A stretch of DNA of 28,789 nucleotides from the NCBI GenBank assembly GCA_002482505.1, contig DLGD01000035.1, forward strand, positions 1 through 28,789, written 5' to 3'. The DNA comes from Christensenella sp. UBA7703 (lineage in GTDB: Bacteria > Bacillota > Clostridia > Christensenellales > CAG-138). This document shows positions 1 to 7,438 of the stretch, piece after piece (the stretch's first letter is position 1; the number at the start of each line of letters is the position of its first letter). Position numbers and translations under genes: made by a program. The notes under the pieces were generated by a model. The model had not been told where the DNA came from. It searched no databases and saw only the letters and a list, made by a program, of their open reading frames with translations.

Positions 1-111
1 TACTTTTACTTTACAGGTTCACGGGTGGTTTTTTTGATCTACCTATAAAACGATGCAACATCGCATTTGAAAATCACTGCCGCGAAATTGCGCCGCTTCT
101 TCCAGCGGGCG
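1..111. other. Left edge, no gene recognised
   Basis: This short edge lies downstream of the minus-strand gene that ends at 112. I see no convincing coding frame, hairpin with a T-run, or RNA gene in it. Confidence 0.5.
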
Positions 112-522
112 TCAATGATGGTTCCCCGTTAAATAGCACCATTTTGCAATCTCCGCAATGAACGCAAGCGGGAGTGGTTTGTTGTAAGGAAACTGGATCG
201 CGCCTTTGCTTGTCTTGTAATCTACCAAACGATCAGAAAAATGCACGATTGCCTCCGCTCCCGGATACAACCCGATATGATTTTTGAATGCGCAGAAGTG
301 GATGATATTCTGCTGGTCCCAATAGGTAGGCATTCTCCAGGAAATGCGCTCCTGCGCGTTCGGCAGCGCATCCAGCAGGGTTTTTCGAATCTGATTGAGA
401 AGCATCTGAATATTCGAAGGCTGCTGCGCAATGTAGATTTCAATCGTCTTTGGTATTTCTCCGCAAAAATGGTTTTGGTTGTCGTTCTCGAACTCTCGTC
501 CGCAGTTCGGGCATTTCCACAT
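112..522 (-). CDS. DUF1801 (YdhG-like) protein with N-terminal Cys pair
   Basis: A 136-residue cytoplasmic protein. The N-terminus carries a short zinc-ribbon-like segment (Cys4-x2-Cys7 and a further His-Phe-Cys around residue 20), followed by a DUF1801/YdhG-like fold recognisable from the run with Ile-Ser-Trp-Arg-Met-Pro-Thr-Tyr (about residues 59-66), then His-Phe-Cys-Ala-Phe-Lys and Gly-Leu-Tyr-Pro-Gly. Members of this group are small and of poorly known function; some relatives were linked to iron handling or stress. The start at 522 is supported by an AGAGG-type ribosome site at about 531-536 that overlaps the stop codon of the preceding DUF1905 gene, so the two form a minus-strand operon. 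Nothing links it to the sulfonate genes; it is probably a neighbouring, unrelated unit. Confidence 0.8.
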   Translation of the reverse strand: MWKCPNCGREFENDNQNHFCGEIPKTIEIYIAQQPSNIQMLLNQIRKTLLDALPNAQERISWRMPTYWDQQNIIHFCAFKNHIGLYPGAEAIVHFSDRLVDYKTSKGAIQFPYNKPLPLAFIAEIAKWCYLTGNHH

Positions 523-528
523 TGCGTT

Positions 529-804
529 TTACCTCTCCCTCTCTTTTATGGTTACCTTTACACTGTTTCCGGGTTGCTTGCCAATCTTCGCGCGGATTTC
601 TTTCCGAATGCCTATGATATGGCACGGCGTCTTCATCCTGACAAGGCTGCCTTCATACACTTCTCCATCAAAGGTGGCAGTTACCGGAACCCTGCCTTTT
701 CCGAATTCCGCTTTGACATCAAATGGGATCTCGATATAGGCGCCGTCGATATCCTCCACCTTTTTAATCTCTGCTTCAAACGAATAGATCTTGGGGTTCA
801 TCAT
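529..804 (-). CDS. DUF1905 domain protein
   Basis: A 91-residue protein of the DUF1905 family, a small beta-barrel domain seen alone or fused to YdeI/OmdA-type (DUF1801-related) domains. Supporting features are the N-terminal Phe-Glu-Ala-Glu-Ile segment, the central Ile-Pro-Phe-Asp-Val-Lys-Ala-Glu-Phe-Gly-Lys-Gly stretch and the Gly-Ile-Arg-Lys-Glu-Ile-Arg segment near the C-terminus. I chose the ATG at 804 because a perfect AGGAGG (811-816) sits six bases upstream; an upstream in-frame ATG at 831 would leave this site inside the gene. The next gene downstream is the DUF1801-like protein, six bases away, which fits the known association of the two domain types. Function is unknown. Confidence 0.82.
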   Translation of the reverse strand: MMNPKIYSFEAEIKKVEDIDGAYIEIPFDVKAEFGKGRVPVTATFDGEVYEGSLVRMKTPCHIIGIRKEIRAKIGKQPGNSVKVTIKERER

Positions 805-1092
805 CTTCTTCCTCCTGAAAATCGGATTCAAATCCCGATGATATAGACGGAAACTGCGAGTACGTTCCCGTAATCATCCAAAGTTAGTCTTTCGGCACAA
901 TTCTTCTGATTGCTCTTTCATACATAGTTATATCAGAAAAAATGAATCGCTCACAGTGATAACTTGGATTTTGAGTTTCTTCTTTATTCAGTATTGTACT
1001 GGCTGTTCATTGCACACGAATAAACACCAATCATGATTGCTTTTACGCCTGAAATCGCCCCTTCTAAAACGATACTTCCGCACAACTCCATC

Positions 1093-1121
1093 TTGACAAT
1101 CATAATCCGAATGTGTATTCT
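1093..1121 (+). promoter_or_regulatory. Promoter of the symporter/GH31 operon
   Basis: A perfect -35 TTGACA at 1093-1098 and a -10 TATTCT at 1116-1121 are separated by 17 bases, with a TGTG extension in front of the -10. Transcription would start near 1128, leaving a leader of about 110 bases before the start codon at 1238. The operator-like palindrome at 1131-1153 lies just downstream of the predicted start point, a typical place for a roadblock repressor. Confidence 0.75.
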
Positions 1122-1130
1122 AATACTACA

Positions 1131-1153
1131 TTTAATTAATCGTTCTAATTAAT
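1131..1153. promoter_or_regulatory. Operator-like 23-bp palindrome, site A
   Basis: TTAATTA and TAATTAA form an exact inverted repeat around a 7-base spacer inside a 23-bp element that overlaps the predicted first transcribed bases of the symporter operon. It matches site C (24265-24287) at 15 of 23 positions and site D (20755-20777) at 17 of 23. I infer that it is bound by the ROK repressor encoded at 8937-10169; binding has not been shown. Confidence 0.65.
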
Positions 1154-1237
1154 ATGTTCACTCGTATCGTCACTTTTCTCCTCGCCTCTCACCCACTCAC
1201 AGATCAAATTTACACAGTTGAAAGGCGGTCTCTTGTC

Positions 1238-2725
1238 ATGTCCAACAAAAAATACACGCTCAAGTCCAAGTTCGGCTATGCCGCGGCGGATGTACTCGGC
1301 GGCGGCGCATTTGCGCTGACCTCGCTACTGTTTCTCAACTTTCTCGTGACGATTGAGGGAATTCCCGCGGCGCTCGCCGGCATTATCGTCATGGTTGGAA
1401 AATTCTGGGATGCCATCGTTGACCCCACACTGGGTATGATTACGGATCGGACGCGCTCCCGCTTCGGCAGGCGGCGCATCTTCCTGCTCATCGGCATCAT
1501 TCCGGTGATCGTATCGTTCACCGCGCTGTGGTATAGCTTTGGCATCCAGAGCGTATCGATTAAGTTTATCTATTACATCGTCATGTATCTGCTGTTCTCC
1601 ACTTCGTTTTCCATCATTCAGGTGCCTTACAATGCACTTTTGCCGGATATGGTGGATGATTATGAAGCGCGCGCAGGCTATAGCAGCATCCGCATTCTGA
1701 TTTCAAACATTGCGGCGACCATCTCCGTCACCGTGCCGCCGATGATTCTTGGGCCAGTGGAGACCAGAACACCAACAAGCTTTCTGATCATGAGCGGCAT
1801 CTTTGCGCTCTTTTTCGCCCTCCCGATCCTCATTACGTTCTTCACCACCTGGGAAAACCCGAACTATGCGGAAAGTGAAGTCCTCAAGCTGCCCGATCTC
1901 ATGCGGCAGTTCGGCAAAGCGCTAAAAAACAAAACCTTCCTGCAATTCGTCGGCATCTTCATCTGCGCGCAGGCTGCAACAGATGTGTTCACCGCCGTCA
2001 CGGCGTTCTGGCTGAGCGACATTTTACAGCGCGGCGGGTTGATGACCATCGTCTCCGGCATTACGATGCTTGTGGGCATTCTTGTCCTCCCGATCAATAA
2101 CTGGATTGCGAAAAAATACGGCAAACATGTCCCCGCCTATACCACGCTGCCCATCCGCATCATCGGACTAGCCATCGCGTTCTTCCTCGGCGCAAAAGCC
2201 GGGCTTCCCGCCATCATTCTCGTCTGCGTGCTCAGCGGTCTTGGCGCAAGCGCATCGGCCTTTGTTCCCTACACACTGCTGCCCGACCTGCCCGATACGG
2301 ACGAAATGATCACCGGAACTCACGGCAGCGGCATCTATGCGGGTATGGCAACGTTTGTGCGAACGTTTTCAAGCGGTATCGCGATCTTTCTGACCGGCGT
2401 CGCGCTGGATCTGTTTGGCTATGTTGAATCCTCCGCAGGCCAGATCGTCACGCAGACGCCAACCGCGCTGCTCGGTGTCCGCATCATGTTTACTATTGTG
2501 CCGATTCTCTTCACGCTTGCTGCCGTGTTCCTCGGCATGAAATACCGGTTGAATAAGCAGGCGCATGCCAAGATGTGCGCCGCCATCGCACACAAGCGCG
2601 AAACCGGATTGCCCACGCAGGATGCAGAGCTGATTGCCGCCTGCGAACAGATCTCGGGCATGGCGTTTGGCGATATGTGGGTTGGCCAGCCCGTGTCCGC
2701 TCCCTCGGCGGATTCCCCCGCATGA
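1238..2725 (+). CDS. GPH-family (MelB/YihO/YihP-like) sugar:cation symporter
   Basis: A 495-residue integral membrane protein of the glycoside-pentoside-hexuronide (GPH) branch of the major facilitator superfamily, with about 12 hydrophobic segments. The hallmark loop after the second helix, Asp-Ala-Ile-Val-Asp-Pro-(x)n-Asp-Arg-Thr-Arg-Ser-Arg-Phe-Gly-Arg-Arg-Arg, is intact; its Asp residues form the cation site in this family. The start is placed at 1238, not at the upstream ATG at 1154, because an AAAGGCGG ribosome site lies at 1221-1228 and the N-terminus then begins with the family's usual Lys-Phe-Gly-Tyr-Ala-Ala-Ala-Asp. In E. coli the SQ and SQ-glycerol carriers YihO/YihP belong to this family, which makes SQ or an SQ glycoside a reasonable substrate here, but specificity cannot be read from sequence. 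It shares a 4-base overlap with the GH31 gene downstream and sits behind operator site A. Confidence 0.88.
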   Translation: MSNKKYTLKSKFGYAAADVLGGGAFALTSLLFLNFLVTIEGIPAALAGIIVMVGKFWDAIVDPTLGMITDRTRSRFGRRRIFLLIGIIPVIVSFTALWYSFGIQSVSIKFIYYIVMYLLFSTSFSIIQVPYNALLPDMVDDYEARAGYSSIRILISNIAATISVTVPPMILGPVETRTPTSFLIMSGIFALFFALPILITFFTTWENPNYAESEVLKLPDLMRQFGKALKNKTFLQFVGIFICAQAATDVFTAVTAFWLSDILQRGGLMTIVSGITMLVGILVLPINNWIAKKYGKHVPAYTTLPIRIIGLAIAFFLGAKAGLPAIILVCVLSGLGASASAFVPYTLLPDLPDTDEMITGTHGSGIYAGMATFVRTFSSGIAIFLTGVALDLFGYVESSAGQIVTQTPTALLGVRIMFTIVPILFTLAAVFLGMKYRLNKQAHAKMCAAIAHKRETGLPTQDAELIAACEQISGMAFGDMWVGQPVSAPSADSPA

Positions 2726-4812
2726 GCAGGAGCATCGCCATGCAGCCTCTCCAATTTGGACGATATGAATTTGAGCGGACGTCCTCCGGCTTTCGCATCC
2801 TTGCCGGAGAGCAGGAACTGTTGTGCTGCGGCACGCGCTTCCTTGCGGGCGTTCGCACGGATATGCACCCAGTAACGCTCTTTGGCAGCGTCCGGCTAAA
2901 CCGCCGTGTGCGCTTCGTCTCCTATGCGCGGCCAGACTTCACAGTCTCTGCGGAAGAGAGTGCGATTATGCTCTCCGGCGCACTCAAAGACGCGGCGGCA
3001 ACGCCGTTTACCGTGCGCTTCTCTTCCGAACAAGAGGGTCTTCGTTTTACGCTGTCGTTGAACGGTTACGACGAAATCCGCTTCTGCTTCTCCGCTGTCA
3101 AAAAAGAGGACTTCTATGGATTTGGCGAACAGTTTACGCATCTGAATATGCGTAAAAAACGCTTTCGCCTCTGCGTCAGCGAGCAGGGCATCGGCCGCGG
3201 CGCGCAGCCGCTCAGCACGCTCGTTAACCTCGCTAGCTCCGGCGCCGCCGGAGACGCATTCACCACCTATGCGCCGATGCCTGTGTTCGTCACGAGCGAA
3301 AACCGCGCGTTTGCCTTTGATCAATCAACCATCTACCACTTTGACATTTGCAAAACAAACCATCACCTCGTCCAGCTGGACGCGGCCGGAACCGCACTCT
3401 TTGGATGGGTCTTCCACGCAAGCTCACCGCTCTCGCTCATCGAGCGGCATACGGCGGTGACCGGCAGGCTCAAAGCGCTGCCCGAATTTGCCTACGGAAC
3501 CATCCTCGGCCTTCGCGGCGGCACAACAGCTGCAGAACACGTCATCGCCGCCTGCGAAGCGCAGGGCGCAACCATCTCCGCGCTTTGGATTGAAGACTGG
3601 CAGGGCAGGCGCGGAAAAAACGGCGGGCCGCCGCTCTGGTGGCGCTGGTATCCGGATGAAACGCTGTATCCCGCCTTTACCAGCTGGGCGCAGGCGCTGC
3701 GCTCCCGCGGGATTGCGCTGCTTGGCTATGCAAACCCCTTCCTCTCGCTCTCGGAAGAAAACCCGCTCTATACCGAAGGGCACGCGTTGGGTTACTTTGT
3801 CCGGGCGCAAGACGGCACGGATTATGAGCAGCACTTTTTCACGGGGAAAGAATACCGATTCGTGATGGTCGATTTGACCAATCCGGAAGCATATGCCTGG
3901 CTGAAGCGAAAGATGCAGGAAGGTATGCTCGCAAGCGGACTCTCCGGTTGGATGGCGGATTATGGCGAGTATGTACCGCTCGACTCGGTTTCCACAGGCC
4001 TGGACGCAATCACGGCGCACTGCGAAACCCCCGTGCTCTGGCAAAAGCTCAACCGGGAGCTCATCGCCGAGAGCGGGCACGAAGAAGACTTCTTCCTCTT
4101 CTCCCGCAGCGGCGGCGCGGGCGGAAACAGCCACGCCGTCTGCTACTGGACGGGTGACCAGACGCCGACCTTCGACCGGCACGACGGACTTGCCTCCAGC
4201 ATCACGGGCATCCTGACCGGCGGCATCTCCGGCATGAGCATCAACCACACGGACATCGGCGGGTTTACCACCCTGATCACGCCGGTCTACAAGCTGGTGC
4301 GCACAAAGGAGGTCATGTTCCGCTGGCTGGAGTACGCGGCGTTTACGCCGGTGTTTCGCACGCACGACGGCAACTATTCCAGCGACCTCGTCTATCAGTT
4401 TTACAACGATGAAGAGGGGTTGCGTTTCTTTGCGAAGATGTCTCGCCTGCACGATTCGTTTCATTGGTACTTCCGCCTGTTGGAGAGCGAAGCCTGTGAA
4501 AAGGGCTGGCCCATGATGCGCGCTCTCTGGCTGCACAACCAAGGGGACAGGGCCTGCCGGACGATCAGCCGGCAATATCTGCTCGGTGAAGATTTGCTGG
4601 TCTGCCCCGTCACGAAAAAAGGTGCGGTATCCCTGCGCGTCTATCTGCCCGAAGGAGAATGGGAGCATGCGTTCACAGGCGCGCGCTATCCCGGCAAGCA
4701 ATGGCAGACGATCGACGTTCCCTATGGAACACCCGCCGTATTTCTCCGTCTTAGCGGTACGCACTGTGACGAGCTGCGAAAAAGCATCCGCACGGCAACC
4801 GATAACTCCTAA
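2722..4812 (+). CDS. GH31 glycosidase, sulfoquinovosidase paralogue with altered sulfonate pocket
   Basis: A 696-residue cytoplasmic GH31 enzyme (no signal peptide). The start at 2722 overlaps the symporter stop as ATGA. The catalytic nucleophile is predicted as Asp413 (Gly-Trp-Met-Ala-Asp-Tyr-Gly-Glu-Tyr) and the acid/base as Asp479 (Trp-Thr-Gly-Asp-Gln). The overall match, including the Asp-Tyr/Phe-Gly-Glu-Tyr motif, places it with the YihQ-like sulfoquinovosidase clade. However, the residues that hold the sulfonate in E. coli YihQ are partly changed: the Gln262 position is Arg265, Gln288 is Glu291, Arg301 is Pro304, Trp304 is kept as Trp307, and Tyr508 is Phe515. Gln-to-Glu with a basic partner resembles the Lys/Glu version seen in other sulfoquinovosidases, but loss of the Arg and Tyr does not. 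It may therefore cleave a related alpha-glycoside without a sulfonate or bind the sulfonate differently. It is co-transcribed with the GPH symporter under operator site A, so the pair probably imports and cleaves the same compound. Confidence 0.85.
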   Translation: MSRSIAMQPLQFGRYEFERTSSGFRILAGEQELLCCGTRFLAGVRTDMHPVTLFGSVRLNRRVRFVSYARPDFTVSAEESAIMLSGALKDAAATPFTVRFSSEQEGLRFTLSLNGYDEIRFCFSAVKKEDFYGFGEQFTHLNMRKKRFRLCVSEQGIGRGAQPLSTLVNLASSGAAGDAFTTYAPMPVFVTSENRAFAFDQSTIYHFDICKTNHHLVQLDAAGTALFGWVFHASSPLSLIERHTAVTGRLKALPEFAYGTILGLRGGTTAAEHVIAACEAQGATISALWIEDWQGRRGKNGGPPLWWRWYPDETLYPAFTSWAQALRSRGIALLGYANPFLSLSEENPLYTEGHALGYFVRAQDGTDYEQHFFTGKEYRFVMVDLTNPEAYAWLKRKMQEGMLASGLSGWMADYGEYVPLDSVSTGLDAITAHCETPVLWQKLNRELIAESGHEEDFFLFSRSGGAGGNSHAVCYWTGDQTPTFDRHDGLASSITGILTGGISGMSINHTDIGGFTTLITPVYKLVRTKEVMFRWLEYAAFTPVFRTHDGNYSSDLVYQFYNDEEGLRFFAKMSRLHDSFHWYFRLLESEACEKGWPMMRALWLHNQGDRACRTISRQYLLGEDLLVCPVTKKGAVSLRVYLPEGEWEHAFTGARYPGKQWQTIDVPYGTPAVFLRLSGTHCDELRKSIRTATDNS

Positions 4813-4829
4813 AATAAGCAAACATACAA

Positions 4830-4861
4830 AGGGCGCTCCTCGCGGAGCGCTCTTGTGTTTT
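4830..4861. terminator. Hairpin between convergent genes
   Basis: A 9-bp GC-rich stem (4831-4839 with 4844-4852, one G-T pair) with a TCGC loop is followed on the plus strand by TTGTGTTTT. It lies between the stop of the GH31 gene (4812) and the stop of the minus-strand araC gene (4871), so it probably ends the plus-strand operon and may also serve the other strand. Confidence 0.7.
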
Positions 4862-4870
4862 ACCCAACTG

Positions 4871-5737
4871 CTACAGCGGCAGGTCGCGGCGGTATTGGCT
4901 CGGGGTCTTCCCGCAGGACTCTTTAAACGTTGCGTTAAAGTTGGAAAGGCTCGAAAACCCGCTTTCCAGCGCGATATCCAGCACGGGAAGATCGCTTGTC
5001 GCAAGCAGCATGCAGGCGCGATTGACGCGGATTTTTTCGACATAAGCCCCGTAATTCATGCCCATGGTCTTCTTAAAGAGCGTGCAAAAATACGTCCGGC
5101 TCATGCCGCAAAGCGAGGCAAGCGTCTCGAGCGAGAGCGGCTCGGCATAGTGGCTTTGAATGTGGTTGACCGCGGGACGCACGCGCTGATATCCCTTTCG
5201 CAGTGCCGCAGCTTCCTTTGGCTCCATCGTCTCCGGCGTCGCGCGATAGAGAATCGCCAGCAACTCCATGAGCTTTGCGCGCAGCATCATCTCAAACCCG
5301 CGCGCTTTCTCGTTCCACTCCGCTTCCATCTCCAGCATCAGCGAGCGGACACGGGCGGCGTTTTCGCCTGAAAGCTGCGCGAGATTCCCCTGCTGTTCCC
5401 CAAGCGGGTAAAACATGCGCAGATATTCCTGCTGTTCCGGCGCGGTTTTCCAGAGCAGCGACGGTTCGAAGATGACGATGCGCATATCCAGGCTGCCGTC
5501 CGTCACCGCGATATGACGATCAATGTTGTTGATCAAAAACAGCTGTCCCGGCTCCAGCAGGTATTCGCGGTCCGCAATATAGTTGACCCCGCGCCCGCTT
5601 TCCACCCAATTGATCTCCAGGCAGTCATGCCAGTGCACAATCTGCGGCGTCTGCTGGCTTCCTTGCGCGCGCATGGCGGCAAACGGAAATTCCGCAGGCA
5701 GCGAAAAATCTGATTTTACGATCTTGTCTGGTTTCAT
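4871..5737 (-). CDS. AraC-family transcriptional regulator
   Basis: A 288-residue regulator with an N-terminal cupin-type sensing domain (His-Trp-His-Asp-Cys-Leu-Glu-Ile at about 35-42, then Glu-Pro-Gly-Gln-Leu-Phe-Leu-Ile) and a C-terminal pair of helix-turn-helix units (about residues 190-285). The second unit ends in the family signature Ile-Ala-Leu-Glu-Ser-Gly-Phe-(x)n-Phe-Asn-Ala-Thr-Phe-Lys and Pro-Ser-Gln-Tyr-Arg. Such proteins usually activate sugar-use genes when the cupin binds the inducer. It is divergent from the isomerase-like gene at 6010, which has a good -10 but no good -35, the expected target for an activator. Its own promoter carries a weak copy (site E) of the operator found through the locus, so it may be under ROK control. 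A GAGG at about 12 bases upstream is the only visible ribosome site. Confidence 0.9.
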   Translation of the reverse strand: MKPDKIVKSDFSLPAEFPFAAMRAQGSQQTPQIVHWHDCLEINWVESGRGVNYIADREYLLEPGQLFLINNIDRHIAVTDGSLDMRIVIFEPSLLWKTAPEQQEYLRMFYPLGEQQGNLAQLSGENAARVRSLMLEMEAEWNEKARGFEMMLRAKLMELLAILYRATPETMEPKEAAALRKGYQRVRPAVNHIQSHYAEPLSLETLASLCGMSRTYFCTLFKKTMGMNYGAYVEKIRVNRACMLLATSDLPVLDIALESGFSSLSNFNATFKESCGKTPSQYRRDLPL

Positions 5738-5859
5738 GCGCAGGATCGCCTCATTTCGAAATTCTGGACGCGCTGTTTCTCATCTTTTACACAAATCAAA
5801 AAAATCTGCGGGTAGGCAAGGTGAAACAGGCACGGTGAAAAGTCTCTGAATCTGTGTCT

Positions 5860-5888
5860 ATTATATCACTTCCGATAAATAATTAAAG
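5860..5888 (-). promoter_or_regulatory. Promoter of the araC-type gene
   Basis: On the minus strand a perfect TATAAT (5865-5860) with an extended TG one base upstream is preceded, 17 bases away, by a poor -35 (CTTTAA, 5888-5883). The -35 region lies inside operator-like site E (5878-5900). The predicted leader is about 115 bases. Confidence 0.6.
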
Positions 5889-5900
5889 CATCTAAATATT
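5878..5900. promoter_or_regulatory. Operator-like 23-bp element, site E (weak copy)
   Basis: The two 11-base arms match as an inverted repeat at 8 of 11 positions. Compared with site C it keeps 13 of 23 positions, including the ATTAA core of the left arm and TAA-T-A of the right arm. It overlaps the -35 of the araC promoter in the same way as sites B and D overlap their promoters, which raises its credibility above chance in this AT-rich gap. Confidence 0.4.
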
Positions 5901-5948
5901 ATGCAAATTTACCGTAATTCCGCGGTGGATGGGGCAATTTTAAGCTGG

Positions 5949-5989
5949 TATACTCTGGCTATGATACGGCGCGAAGGGTGAGCGCGCCG
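5949..5989 (+). promoter_or_regulatory. Weak promoter and leader hairpin of the 6010 operon
   Basis: TATACT at 5949-5954 is a good -10, but no recognisable -35 lies 16-18 bases upstream, which suggests dependence on an activator such as the divergent AraC protein. The leader contains a 7-bp GC stem (5967-5973 with 5983-5989) just before the AAAGGAG ribosome site (5996-6002). Confidence 0.5.
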
Positions 5990-6009
5990 CAGGGTAAAGG
6001 AGAGAAACA

Positions 6010-7377
6010 ATGGTAACAAGCGCAATGGAGTGCAAACTCAACGTCAAACCCCTGATGGGATACATGATGCATACCGAGTTTTGGGAAGGCCCCTGCCGCG
6101 GCGGAATCCGCGAGGAGATGACCCCGGAGGCGGAGAAGGCGCGCGGAGCCGCGTATTTTGAAAAATACAAAGAAGCGCTGAGCCAGCTTCCCGCCGAGAT
6201 CAACCTCATGGAGCCGATGATGGTTCCCTATGTCGAAGACTTCGTCGTGAGCGACGAGCTGGTCGAGCAGATTCAAAAAGAGCTGCCGGAGATCGACTAT
6301 ATCCTCGTGCTCTACCAGCGTATCCCAAAGATTGAGCGATTCAAGAAACCGGTCATTTCGTTTACACACACCGTCAGCGCTGCGGATACCTGCGCGTATC
6401 TGCGGCACATCGGCTTCGAAGCCTATTATCCCATCGACGCGCCGGAGTTGGTCGAGCTGATGCACCTGCTTTGGGTGCGCAAGGCGGTCTCCAAGACGCG
6501 TGCCTTGATTCTCTCCGCGGGAGAACAACCCACATGGGGTTTGCTCAGCAACATTCAGGACGTGGAAGGTCTCCGTCGCCGCTATGGTTTCGAGGTCGTC
6601 AAAAAGCCGTATACCGACATCTTCCCCATCATGGACAACATCGACAAATCGGAAGCGCGCGCGCTTGCGGAAAAACTTGAAGGCGGTTCCAAGGAGAACA
6701 AGGTTCGCACGGATTGGCTGAGCGTCGACCTCGAATACTATCTCGCCGCGGACAAGATGTTGCAAAAATATGGCTGCAACGCGTTTTCAACCGCATGCGT
6801 GGAGCTCTGCCGCTCGCGGATTCCGCAAAACCGCAAGTTCGTGCCGTGCATTACGCACTCCCTCAACAAAGACCGCGGCATCCCGAGCGCCTGCGAAGAG
6901 GATCTCAACGCCATGCTCGCCATGACGCTGCTCATGTACGCCTCCGGCAGACCCGCATTCATGGGAAATCCGCTGTTTGAATCGGATGAACTCATGAGCA
7001 TCCACCATTCCGTTCCGTGCCTCAAGATGAACGGTTTTAACCAGCCGGATCTCGACTACAGCATCTACAGCTTCACAGGTCAGGGCTTCGGCGGCAAAAT
7101 CCAGATCGACTTCGCGCAAAACCGCGAGGACGAGGTGACCCTCGGCAGATTTGACCCCAGCGGCACGAAGATGCTCATCAAGACCGGCAAGGTGCTCCGA
7201 ACCGAATACCGCGACACCTATTGCAGCCCGTTCTATTATATCCAGATGGACAATGTACGCGGCTATCTGCACGAGATGATGAACTTTGGCCATCATCAGG
7301 CGCTCGTTTTCGGCAACCAGGTGGATAAACTCCGCAAGCTCTCAAAGATGATGGGCTTTACGCTTGTCGAAGGCTGA
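6010..7377 (+). CDS. L-fucose/L-arabinose isomerase-like protein
   Basis: A 455-residue cytoplasmic protein that I place in the fucose/arabinose isomerase-like fold from its layout: an N-terminal Rossmann-like half with no strong motif and a C-terminal half carrying the probable divalent-metal ligands. These are Glu265 (Ala-Cys-Val-Glu-Leu-Cys), the acidic cluster Glu296-Glu297-Asp298 (Ala-Cys-Glu-Glu-Asp-Leu), and His428-His429 (Gly-His-His-Gln-Ala-Leu-Val). The family converts aldoses to ketoses. A distant, differently placed paralogue at 26599 has the same ligand order. The AAAGGAG site at 5996-6002 supports the start. It heads an apparent operon with a cysteine-desulfurase-like protein and a small unknown and is divergent from araC. 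It could be a second isomerase for a different sugar or for the product of the GH31 paralogue; the substrate is not deducible. Confidence 0.7.
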   Translation: MVTSAMECKLNVKPLMGYMMHTEFWEGPCRGGIREEMTPEAEKARGAAYFEKYKEALSQLPAEINLMEPMMVPYVEDFVVSDELVEQIQKELPEIDYILVLYQRIPKIERFKKPVISFTHTVSAADTCAYLRHIGFEAYYPIDAPELVELMHLLWVRKAVSKTRALILSAGEQPTWGLLSNIQDVEGLRRRYGFEVVKKPYTDIFPIMDNIDKSEARALAEKLEGGSKENKVRTDWLSVDLEYYLAADKMLQKYGCNAFSTACVELCRSRIPQNRKFVPCITHSLNKDRGIPSACEEDLNAMLAMTLLMYASGRPAFMGNPLFESDELMSIHHSVPCLKMNGFNQPDLDYSIYSFTGQGFGGKIQIDFAQNREDEVTLGRFDPSGTKMLIKTGKVLRTEYRDTYCSPFYYIQMDNVRGYLHEMMNFGHHQALVFGNQVDKLRKLSKMMGFTLVEG

Positions 7378-7438
7378 ACATTCCGGTAATCTAGAAAAGA
7401 ACCTTCTTCGATTTTGATCAAAGGACCCATAATCCGTT

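Larger units (their letters stand above)
805..1237. other. Intergenic region between divergent genes
   Basis: About 430 bases separate the minus-strand DUF1905 gene from the plus-strand symporter gene. The right third holds a near-consensus promoter (1093-1121) and an AT-rich interrupted palindrome (1131-1153), listed separately. On the minus strand I see only short, stop-interrupted frames and no clear promoter for the DUF1905/DUF1801 pair. Confidence 0.6.

Noticed and set aside
840..950. Possible gene remnant on the minus strand upstream of DUF1905
   Set aside because: Short frames are broken by stops in every phase and no family could be recognised; not enough to call a pseudogene.
3424..5043. 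Long minus-strand open frame (539 codons) opposite the GH31 paralogue
   Set aside because: It is a shadow of the GH31 and araC genes in GC-rich codons, has no ribosome site and its translation has no family character.
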